A DNA stretch of 56,434 nucleotides from Candidatus Staskawiczbacteria bacterium. GTDB taxonomy: Bacteria; Patescibacteriota; Minisyncoccia; Minisyncoccales; Staskawiczbacteraceae. Under the pieces are notes generated by a model. The model was not told where the DNA came from and searched no databases. It saw only the letters and a list, made by a program, of their open reading frames with translations. The translations under genes and the position numbers were made by a program. Position 1 is the first letter of the stretch. Each line of letters starts with the position of its first letter. This document shows positions 38,058 to 46,119 of the stretch, one piece after another. Where the stretch lies: the NCBI GenBank assembly GCA_903845295.1, contig CAIMWV010000010.1, forward strand, positions 1 through 56,434. The letters run 5' to 3'.

Positions 38058-39833
38058 TTAAATTACTTCTTCTTGGTAGCACTGCTCGCAGTAGATAATT
38101 TCTTCGCGACCCGGAGCATATGGAGTTTCAAACTCATTTGGACAATGCCCATCGCCGTGAGAATGTTTTGTGGTGTTTTGATAAACTCCATTCTCTGATT
38201 TTTGTCCGGCACACTGGCATTTTCGATGATATAGCTTTAGTGGATTTCTTTGCGCCAAACGCTCGTAGTGCCTGCAGTTGGGGCACAATCTTGGCAAGGG
38301 CAGATTCATTTTTCTGTAGAATTGAAGTTCGTCTTTGATGATTTTGAATGCGGTTGTACACTGATGCACACACTTACCTTCGTGCGCACAGCTTATTACT
38401 TCGTTTAAAATCGAATCAGAAATGTCTTTGATATCGTCAAGTAAATCTAAATAAGAAACGTCCGGCTTATAATCCTTGGTTTCTGGATCTCTCCATGTAT
38501 AACCTCTCTTTAAAATCTCATCCCTTGTGAGTGGAAAATATTCCTGCGCAATTGTCTCATTATATGCAAACGGGCTAATCTCGGGCGGGAAAAATTCTCC
38601 ATATTTGTATACCCGGCCTTTTACATCGATATATGGCGTTTCGTTCATGTGCTCGATAATTTTGGGGACAAGAGCTTCGTATTCTTCCTTAGTATATTGT
38701 TTATTTAAGATGCAATATTTTTTGTTTCGGAGTCCGACGCATCCGAAAAGATTCGAGGAATTATGGCAACAATATGTATATTGCGTATCATGGCAAACAT
38801 GGGTAAACACGGCAAAACAGCAATGTGACGCCTGAACGCCTGTATCTATAAGCTCATACATCAAGTTTGCGTTGCCGCCAAAACCGTATCCGTCATAAAT
38901 ATCCTTGCCTTGCCAGCCGTGCATATCGAATTTAGAATCTTCTGTTTCGCCAAACACATCAAAGCATTCGTGCACATTCTTTGAACTCATAATATTATCG
39001 CCAGTCGAGTTTGTCGATCTTATAATTGAGGCGAACCGCCGCGGGAATTTTTTCGAAAACTCGCTAAATTTTTCTCGCAACGCCGTAAGACTCTTATAAC
39101 TCCCCAAATTCAATTTTTCGATTTCTTTTTTATAGTCCTCTTTAGAATATGGCATATTCCATATGTGGTAAGACTTGTTTCTCAAATTCACGCACCCGAA
39201 ACAATTATTCGCATTCGCGCACGAACGCAGAAAATATGACCCCAGGCTGTTGTCAGAATCATACGCAAAAAACACTTTGGATAAATTCGCGCTTATTACG
39301 TCCTCGTAACATTGCTCCCCGTCCTCCATAATATAAAGATCCATCGAATCCTTACATCTCAATGCGCCATTAGAATAATGTGTGTTTTCGTTGGTAAACG
39401 ACGCATACGTAAGATAGCAATCCTTCATATCAGCATTATGGTTGCCATACTCGCTATTCCTTACGTTGTTGTTTGCTAAGTTTGGAAGCGGAGCTAATTC
39501 AAATAATTCTTTAAACTGCTTAAAAAACGTTTTTGAAAAGTCATAATCGCGGCCGGATTTAAGCTGGTCCCATTTGTCTGACCACCAATAGTCTCTTTCA
39601 TAAACGACAAGGGGTTGCTCTGGTGCGAACATTGTAATAATATCCTTGCCGGTAGCGTCGCACTTTCTATGGTAAAGAGTGCGCTCATTTCTCCAACTCA
39701 TACGCCGGATAATTCTGCACTCCGGGCAAAACGTCGGAGGGAGCACCTTCATCTTCTCATAAAAATCAAAATCCTCGGGCTCGATAGTGAACTCGTTTTT
39801 ACAATTTTGGCATTGTTTGGTCTCTTTCAACAT
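38058..39833 (-). CDS. Cys-rich dual zinc-ribbon array protein, paralogue 13 (start moved to MLKETKQ)
   Basis: CQNCKNEFTIEPEDFDFYEKMKVLPPTFCPECRIIRR...FGCVGLRNKKYCILNKQYTKEEY...IIYCEQCYQEEVI. Confidence 0.9.
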   Translation of the reverse strand: MLKETKQCQNCKNEFTIEPEDFDFYEKMKVLPPTFCPECRIIRRMSWRNERTLYHRKCDATGKDIITMFAPEQPLVVYERDYWWSDKWDQLKSGRDYDFSKTFFKQFKELFELAPLPNLANNNVRNSEYGNHNADMKDCYLTYASFTNENTHYSNGALRCKDSMDLYIMEDGEQCYEDVISANLSKVFFAYDSDNSLGSYFLRSCANANNCFGCVNLRNKSYHIWNMPYSKEDYKKEIEKLNLGSYKSLTALREKFSEFSKKFPRRFASIIRSTNSTGDNIMSSKNVHECFDVFGETEDSKFDMHGWQGKDIYDGYGFGGNANLMYELIDTGVQASHCCFAVFTHVCHDTQYTYCCHNSSNLFGCVGLRNKKYCILNKQYTKEEYEALVPKIIEHMNETPYIDVKGRVYKYGEFFPPEISPFAYNETIAQEYFPLTRDEILKRGYTWRDPETKDYKPDVSYLDLLDDIKDISDSILNEVISCAHEGKCVHQCTTAFKIIKDELQFYRKMNLPLPRLCPNCRHYERLAQRNPLKLYHRKCQCAGQKSENGVYQNTTKHSHGDGHCPNEFETPYAPGREEIIYCEQCYQEEVI

Positions 39834-39863
39834 GTTTAAGTTAATTTTATTGATTAATCCTAC

Positions 39864-39896
39864 CAAAAAACCGCTTGGAATCCAAGCGGTTTTTTA
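39864..39896. terminator. Intrinsic terminator between the second TraG-like gene and the array
   Basis: aaaaaaccgcttggaatccaagcggtttttta. Confidence 0.85.
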
Positions 39897-39904
39897 TTTC
39901 CTAC

Positions 39905-41908
39905 CTATTTGTTTTGGGCTCCCCTCTCTTCTAGCGGGGGATTTTCTTGGCCAGGAAAAGATGTTTTGTCTTCGTACTTTTCTTCTTCAATTCTCTTCTC
40001 TAGATCCTCTTTAGAGTTTTTTGGCCCTGTGTCTTCTCCGGCTTTTTGGAGAGCTTGCGTTAAAGTTTTTCGAAGATCTTCAACATCAACTGATTTTCTT
40101 TCTTTTTTATCTTTCCTGCTCTTGTTAAATGGCACATTCTCTCCCTTTTGCATTATCTCATTCAAAGAAAAAGTTTTTGTCGCGGCTTTGTTGGGGACCC
40201 TCGATTGCTCTGCGATTTGATTTTTTTCCTTACGAGGTGATTCTTTGCGGGAACTTGGAGACCCGCCTGCGCGGGCAGGCGGCCCGAATTCTATGCCTAA
40301 ATCTCCCAAAGCCTCATTTCCCGCTGGTCTCTTTCCTGACTGGCCCGCCTGCGTAGGGACGCTGGATGCCGCTCTCACTGGCACCGTTGGTTTGCTGGCT
40401 ATTTCCCCGGCTTTCAGCTTTTTCAAACAGCTTTTGCAGTAAACAGGCCTCCCGGCGACCGGCTCAAAAATAACTTTAGTGTCTTTTCCACAATTTGAGC
40501 ACTTGACATCGTATAACTTTGTCGAATCAGAAGATCGGGGAGCGTTCGATTTATATACAGCCTTAGGAAAAATCTGGGGATTAGAAAGATCGGAAGGGTT
40601 CTGAGCACTAGGAACTTCCTGATTGGCCGCCCAGCGATTAATTTCATCTTCAACAACCTTTACAGTATGGGCATATTTTGCCCTGGAAATTTTAATTATT
40701 TCTTCCCGTTTTTTATCGTCCTTAACGAAGGGAGGAATGGTAATAGTTGTGGCAGAAAAAGGCCTGGAAGTAATGCCGTCTATCATGAGTTTTATATAAA
40801 TATTTCGATTCGCCAAACGGATTAAATCATTTTGTAAAAATTCAGGCATGTATTCTTGCTCTAAAAATTCCGCGTCAGCTGCTCCCACTCTAAAAGTAAT
40901 CATTGTACCCACGTTGCCAAAAACAGCGTCCCTGACAGCAGTGCTTGTATCAGTGGTCAGCTGCCCGACGTATTGATGGGCAATAGTCAGATCCAAGCGG
41001 TATTTACGGGCCTCTGACAAGATGTTCACGAAAGAATCTGTAGCGAAGTTTTGGAATTCATCAACATATAAATAAAAATCTTTTCTTTCATCTTCAGGAA
41101 TTCTGACGCGCTCCATGGCCGCCAGCTGTATTTTGGTAATAACCATAGCTCCTAAAATAGCCGCGTTATCTTCGCCAATTCTACCCTTGGAAACGTTAAC
41201 CAGCAGAATTTTTTGATTATTCATTATTTCATCAATATCAATGGTGTTCTTGGCCTGGCCGACAATATTCCTCACAAAAGAAACATTCAGAAACTGTCCG
41301 ACTTTATTTTGGACGGGAGCAATAGCTTCATTGCGGTACCTGGACTCCCACTCTTCATATTCGTTGACCCAAAATGATTTTACCACGGGGTCTTTGAGGT
41401 TGTTAATGATTTTTTGCCGGTAGTCCCTGTCAACCAGCATTCTTGGTATGCCTAAGAGGGTGGTTCCGGGAGTATCCAGCAAAGCTAAAATGCAATTGGC
41501 AAGGATATATTCCATACGAGCCGACCATACATTGGCCCAAATTTTAGTAAAAATGCCGATCAATCCCGATGCTATTAAATGCTTATATCTTGGATCTGGC
41601 ACATCCATAATATTAAAACTAACGGGATATTCCATATCCGCGGGATTAAAATAAACCACATCATTGATCCGATGAGGGGGGATATTATCCAAAATTTCTT
41701 CAACAAACTCACCGTGAGGGTCGATGATAGCAAGCCCTTGTCCATTTTCAATATCCTGCAGAGCCATGTTCTTTAAAAACTGGGTTTTACCGGTTCCGGT
41801 TTTTCCGATTACATACATGTGCTGGCGCCGATCGACTCTTTTAATTCCGAATTTTTGTTCGCCCCTGCGAAAGTTTGTTTTGGCAATAAAAGTTATATCC
41901 TTTGACAT
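39905..41908 (-). CDS. VirD4/TraG-like type IV secretion coupling ATPase, copy 2, with a C-terminal zinc ribbon
   Basis: HMYVIGKTGTGKTQFLKNMALQDI, FYLYVDEFQNFATDSFVNILSEARKYRLDLTIAHQYVGQL; C-terminal CSNCGKDTKVIFEPVAGRPVYCKSC. Confidence 0.9.
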   Translation of the reverse strand: MSKDITFIAKTNFRRGEQKFGIKRVDRRQHMYVIGKTGTGKTQFLKNMALQDIENGQGLAIIDPHGEFVEEILDNIPPHRINDVVYFNPADMEYPVSFNIMDVPDPRYKHLIASGLIGIFTKIWANVWSARMEYILANCILALLDTPGTTLLGIPRMLVDRDYRQKIINNLKDPVVKSFWVNEYEEWESRYRNEAIAPVQNKVGQFLNVSFVRNIVGQAKNTIDIDEIMNNQKILLVNVSKGRIGEDNAAILGAMVITKIQLAAMERVRIPEDERKDFYLYVDEFQNFATDSFVNILSEARKYRLDLTIAHQYVGQLTTDTSTAVRDAVFGNVGTMITFRVGAADAEFLEQEYMPEFLQNDLIRLANRNIYIKLMIDGITSRPFSATTITIPPFVKDDKKREEIIKISRAKYAHTVKVVEDEINRWAANQEVPSAQNPSDLSNPQIFPKAVYKSNAPRSSDSTKLYDVKCSNCGKDTKVIFEPVAGRPVYCKSCLKKLKAGEIASKPTVPVRAASSVPTQAGQSGKRPAGNEALGDLGIEFGPPARAGGSPSSRKESPRKEKNQIAEQSRVPNKAATKTFSLNEIMQKGENVPFNKSRKDKKERKSVDVEDLRKTLTQALQKAGEDTGPKNSKEDLEKRIEEEKYEDKTSFPGQENPPLEERGAQNK
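40263..40282. repeat. Palindromic repeat in frame in the low-complexity tail of TraG-like copy 2
   Basis: ccgcctgcgcgggcaggcgg, encoding PPARAGG. Confidence 0.7.
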
Positions 41909-41925
41909 AAATATATTAAAGCATA

Positions 41926-43416
41926 TTATTCCTCAACCGGCAAATTAGCTGGCGGACCGGCTTTCTTTGATTCAATCTTGACCATGGTTGGCGCCACCAT
42001 CCCAGACACTCTTAACGGGAAGTGCCATAGCGTTGCCATTTCTTCTGTACTTAAAATTGGGCACAAATCATGCCTGTTTGGATAAAGCGGGGGAAATCTT
42101 AAAACAGCCATCCTAAACATTTTTCTGGCTCTCAGGAATACTCTCCTGTTTCTCCAAAAAAAGTGGACTCTCGGCCTTGTTGAGCCCTGGAATCTCCACT
42201 CATTCATATTGGCAGTTAAAAAATGACCCATATACGTACGCGTTATAACTCTGTTGGCCGCCCTCCAATGTTCTCTTTTGGCAACATAAACTCCTCTTAT
42301 ATTTGTCCTAAACGCGGGCTTCTTCATTTTATTTTCAATTTCAGTGATAATCTCCCTTTCTCCCGGAGTCAGCGAAATTTGCCGCTCGCCTGTTTCTTCA
42401 TCCTCTTCAGATGCCCAAGAATACGACGCTGATTCTCCTTCGCCTTCTTTTTCCGGACCCATGGCAAGTTCTCGCGCAACGCTTGCTAAATCTTGCACGA
42501 GCGTAGGCTCTTTCTTCTCCGGACGCTTTGCTAATTTATTAATTATTTTAACTCCTTCTTTTTTCCAATCCGGCTCGTCATAATCTCCAACCGGCACCGT
42601 GGTAAACTGCACCCAGTAATGTTCTCCGGGGCCTAATTTAGACATTGCTTCCAATAAAGAAATTATCGGGTCAAGTCTTTTTTCTTCAGCTGCAATTCTT
42701 TCGCCCTGCGGTTCAAAAAACTTTTCGTATGTCCGCATGGGATAGGCATCCTCTTTGAAGAAATCCCAATCTTCGCCGTACATATCCCATTCTTCGTTTG
42801 GAACTGTCGGGGGCACTAATTTTACATAATCTGTGGCTTCGTGAATTTCAATATCGGGATAGTGGCCGTAAAGCGCAGACTCAATTGAGGTTCTGTGCTG
42901 CTGCAAAGCTCTTACATAGTAATGTATATTGCCCTCAATGCTGGCAATTTCCCAAGAGCACCAAAATGGCCCGTTGCCTAATTCTCCATCGCACCACCTT
43001 TCGCGGAAGTTTCCCACATCCATAAGCGGCCAGATAGCTGCAAACACGTCTTCCATGGCTTTGAGGGGCATAAGCATCGCTTCGAGCGGGATGACTTCTA
43101 ATAAGACCCATTTATGTTTGGCATAATCAAAATCCCAGTTAAGCCACCAGAGATAGAGTGTTTTTAGCTGCTCCATCAGCATTAATGGCAAAAATAGCCA
43201 CCACCAAACTCTCAAAAATGGAACCCATAAAATAATTATAAGCAAGATTACCCACCAAAAGGGATCCCAGACAATTTTTTTTACCTGTTCCCACCAGAAT
43301 GGATCTGGGATCAATACAATAGCCAGGGGCACAAGCACCCACCAAAATAAATAAGGAGGCAATAAAAGAGTCAAAACCAGGATTATCCACCTGAATGCAT
43401 GCGAGGACTGTTTCAT
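41926..43416 (-). CDS. Trp-rich membrane protein paired with the TraG-like ATPase
   Basis: Several N-terminal TM segments (PYLFWWVLVPLAIVLIPDPFWW...FWWVILLIIILWVPFLRVWWWLFLP) followed by a large soluble domain. Confidence 0.8.
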   Translation of the reverse strand: MKQSSHAFRWIILVLTLLLPPYLFWWVLVPLAIVLIPDPFWWEQVKKIVWDPFWWVILLIIILWVPFLRVWWWLFLPLMLMEQLKTLYLWWLNWDFDYAKHKWVLLEVIPLEAMLMPLKAMEDVFAAIWPLMDVGNFRERWCDGELGNGPFWCSWEIASIEGNIHYYVRALQQHRTSIESALYGHYPDIEIHEATDYVKLVPPTVPNEEWDMYGEDWDFFKEDAYPMRTYEKFFEPQGERIAAEEKRLDPIISLLEAMSKLGPGEHYWVQFTTVPVGDYDEPDWKKEGVKIINKLAKRPEKKEPTLVQDLASVARELAMGPEKEGEGESASYSWASEEDEETGERQISLTPGEREIITEIENKMKKPAFRTNIRGVYVAKREHWRAANRVITRTYMGHFLTANMNEWRFQGSTRPRVHFFWRNRRVFLRARKMFRMAVLRFPPLYPNRHDLCPILSTEEMATLWHFPLRVSGMVAPTMVKIESKKAGPPANLPVEE

Positions 43417-43685
43417 ATTCCAGAAGCCCGGATTACAACGGGCAAATATTGAATAATAATAGAAACTATTGAAATGACAAAAAATCCCATTGCGAAAAAC
43501 TCAAAACTAAAAACTGCCGGCACTATAACAAAGGAAATCTTTTTTAAATGCCAGTAAAAAATAAACGAAAAAAGAACAATATAAAAAATTGCCGTCATCG
43601 CAAATAAAACAATTAATCCTATATCAAAAACATCCATAACTTTTACAAAGCAAAAGAAATTCAAAATCCAAATTGCTAAATCCAA
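43413..43685 (-). CDS. Small membrane protein
   Basis: Three hydrophobic segments; overlaps the start of the downstream gene (co-operonic). Confidence 0.65.
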   Translation of the reverse strand: MDLAIWILNFFCFVKVMDVFDIGLIVLFAMTAIFYIVLFSFIFYWHLKKISFVIVPAVFSFEFFAMGFFVISIVSIIIQYLPVVIRASGI

Positions 43686-43880
43686 AATGTATTTTTAACT
43701 TAATTATTTGAATACTTGGATTTGTTTTGGATTTTAAGCTTCGTACTTTGGATTTATTAACTAATTATATCCCAATAAAAGTTTGCAAGCAATATGGCAA
43801 TTTACTAACTATCTTTTTTATGATAATACATATTTAGCACATTGATTTGCTGGTCAACTCTCAATGCGGAAGGGAAAAAC

Positions 43881-44843
43881 ATGATAACGCTTTCAAACGG
43901 CCATGTAATCAAATACTTGGCTGCATCGGGCGCTTTGGCTTTTGACGGCCTCGGCTGGTTGTGGGAATGGCCGCTGAGGTGGCTTGGACTTTTAGACCCC
44001 GCCCTTTTCAACGTGGTGGTCAAGACTTTAACCCGCCATCCGCGAAAAGGAAACTTGCGATGGTGGTGGCCCCTTGGATGCATACGTTTTGTGCATCCGC
44101 GCTTGGACGGCTTGCCGCGGTGGCTGTGGTGGCTGCAATGGATCAGCAGCCTTATTCCTTTCGGAGCCGTAGGAGTTATCAATGCTGTAGGCTTAACAAA
44201 CCCAGGCATTGAGCACTGGTGCAAGGTAATTTGGCCGAAGATAAGAAAGTCCGGAATCAAAACTAAGCTGATTGTTTCGATTTTCGGCAAGCCGGACGAG
44301 CTTATCGAAATGATTGAAATGATCAATGCTTTGGACGATCCGGATCATCTTATTGTTGGCATCCAAATCAACGGTGCCTGCCCGAACTCCGGTGACGACC
44401 TTCTGAAAAATGCAGATGAGGTTATCGAGAGTTGCCGGCGGGCAAAGGAACTCAGCCGTTTCCCGCTTTCTCTGTCAGTTTCAGTGGTGCAATTTACAAG
44501 AAGGATTGTTGCTGAAACGAGAGAGTATATCGAATTCTACACCATCAACAGCGTTCCTCGGTTTTACTTTAAGGGCTGTGACGAAAAGATGAATCATTTG
44601 GCTCGTTTGGGCGGAGGTGGAATTTCTGGTAAAACAGTTCAGGGGGCCACTTGGCTTTTAGCTCAAACATTGGAAAGTTTTGATGTACAGGTTGCCTGGC
44701 CGAGTATTTGGGAAATGGACGATCTGGCCAAAATACGCAAATTGGGATTTGTTGATGCCGTAAGTTTCGGCTCAATTTTCCTCTGCCATCCTTGCCGGCC
44801 GACTGAAATTGTCCGCCAAGATATGAAAACTAAATCCGACTAG
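43881..44843 (+). CDS. Dihydroorotate dehydrogenase-like TIM-barrel protein, Trp-rich variant
   Basis: VVVKTLTRHPRKGN, INAVGLTNPGIEHW, IVGIQINGACPNSGDD. ggaaggg RBS precedes ATG at 43881. Confidence 0.7.
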   Translation: MITLSNGHVIKYLAASGALAFDGLGWLWEWPLRWLGLLDPALFNVVVKTLTRHPRKGNLRWWWPLGCIRFVHPRLDGLPRWLWWLQWISSLIPFGAVGVINAVGLTNPGIEHWCKVIWPKIRKSGIKTKLIVSIFGKPDELIEMIEMINALDDPDHLIVGIQINGACPNSGDDLLKNADEVIESCRRAKELSRFPLSLSVSVVQFTRRIVAETREYIEFYTINSVPRFYFKGCDEKMNHLARLGGGGISGKTVQGATWLLAQTLESFDVQVAWPSIWEMDDLAKIRKLGFVDAVSFGSIFLCHPCRPTEIVRQDMKTKSD

Positions 44844-44936
44844 TGCAGAAGTTATTCGGGTGGCATACGAACACATGGGAGATACTTTCTCCCTTTTTTT
44901 TATCTTTTATATATTTTTATAAGATAAGTGCAAACC

Positions 44937-44968
44937 CATAAAAAAACGGGCGAGTGCCCGTTTTTTTG
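44937..44968. terminator. Intrinsic terminator
   Basis: cataaaaaaacgggcgagtgcccgtttttttg. Confidence 0.8.
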
Positions 44969-44983
44969 TTTCTAAAGTTGATT

Positions 44984-46012
44984 TTAACTCTGCTCCACGC
45001 CCCTTATGAAATATCTGTCGTTAGAATCTTTTTCAAAGTGTTTTTTATTGTTTAAGTTCATCAGCACGGTATTTTTTGCAACAAGCCTTTGAGACAAAAC
45101 TTGTTTCACAACTTCATCTCTGTGTGTCGGCTCATTTTTGTCTTTCAAAACTTTAGTGATTATATCTTTAATGGTCCCTGGAACATATCCCCACTCTGAT
45201 AATGCGTAGGTTCCACGGCCCACCAACACAAACCTTGCGTCCTTTATCAATTCGTTATGAACTGTTTGAGGATAAGTTTTTTTGTTCGGCATATTATAAT
45301 CGGATTTGTCTATCAGTTTTGCTACTTCCGTAAAGTGCAAAGGTTTCCCATGTTTCTTAAAAACTAAAAATGCTTTGTCTTTTACTCCTCTCGGTTTTAT
45401 TTCCGGCCATTCAACTAATCCCATAACTCCCTCTTTGGTGGGTTGGATCCTTTTTGAAATTTCAAGATAAGACAACGTGGCCGGTTCTGAAAGTCCCTGT
45501 TTTGATGCGACTTCGGCATAAAAATTTTTGGCGGGAACCGGATGGCCTATTTTTTGCATTTGTGAAACTAAAGAGTTTAAAGTGCCTTTAACTTTTTCCT
45601 GAGAACTGGGCATATTTGACCAGAAGTAGTGGTAATCCTTTTTCTCGCAAACTTTTGAAAATTGTTCTCCCAATGTCAATAAAAACAAAACATAGGGTTT
45701 CTGGTTTTTACCGCCTAATTCCTCTAAAACATTCTCTTCTTTCTTAAAGCCTCCCTGCCCATCAAAATAAGCGGAAAATTCTGCATAAATGGCGTCTAAT
45801 GCCTCTTTGTTATTTTTTCTCACAAAGCTAAAACCGGCCTCTTCTATTTGGCGCACCCTTTCGCGAGTTATGCCCAATGCTTTGCCGATGGATTCCAAAG
45901 TCTCCGGTTTTCCGGTTTTTACCCCGAATCTGCCGTCAAAAATATCTTTGGTCTTTGGGCTAAGGCCTTTGGTGAACTTTTGGTATATTAGTTTGTAATT
46001 AATTTTATCCAT
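44984..46012 (-). CDS. Sigma-70 region 4-like plus HARE-HTH domain transcription-associated protein
   Basis: ESIGKALGITRERVRQIEEAGFSFVRK; DKAFLVFKKHGKPLHFTEVAKLIDK...DARFVLVGRGTYALSEWGY. Confidence 0.85.
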   Translation of the reverse strand: MDKINYKLIYQKFTKGLSPKTKDIFDGRFGVKTGKPETLESIGKALGITRERVRQIEEAGFSFVRKNNKEALDAIYAEFSAYFDGQGGFKKEENVLEELGGKNQKPYVLFLLTLGEQFSKVCEKKDYHYFWSNMPSSQEKVKGTLNSLVSQMQKIGHPVPAKNFYAEVASKQGLSEPATLSYLEISKRIQPTKEGVMGLVEWPEIKPRGVKDKAFLVFKKHGKPLHFTEVAKLIDKSDYNMPNKKTYPQTVHNELIKDARFVLVGRGTYALSEWGYVPGTIKDIITKVLKDKNEPTHRDEVVKQVLSQRLVAKNTVLMNLNNKKHFEKDSNDRYFIRGVEQS

Positions 46013-46119
46013 ATTATAGATAAACGAAATGGTAATAGATAAACAAGGTGGTTTTCCACCGTTTATTCAAGCTTACCATATTAAAGGCCAGATGTCAAGG
46101 ATAATCCCAAAATAACCCT

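Noticed and set aside
13922-39866. CRISPR array or diversity-generating retroelement
   Set aside because: Repetition is at whole-gene scale; there are no short regularly spaced direct repeats, Cas genes, reverse transcriptase or template/variable repeat pair visible.
13922-39866. CaiB/BaiF CoA-transferase identity for the array proteins
   Set aside because: I recall such labels on similar CPR proteins, but the Cys-rich zinc-ribbon sequences show no CoA-transferase motifs.
30488-43685. Complete conjugative type IV secretion system
   Set aside because: Only coupling-type ATPases and membrane proteins are seen; VirB4, relaxase and pilin genes are absent from this window.
46015-46080. Hairpin ggtggttttccacc upstream of the HARE-HTH gene as a riboswitch
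   Set aside because: Small stem-loop only, with no recognisable aptamer structure.
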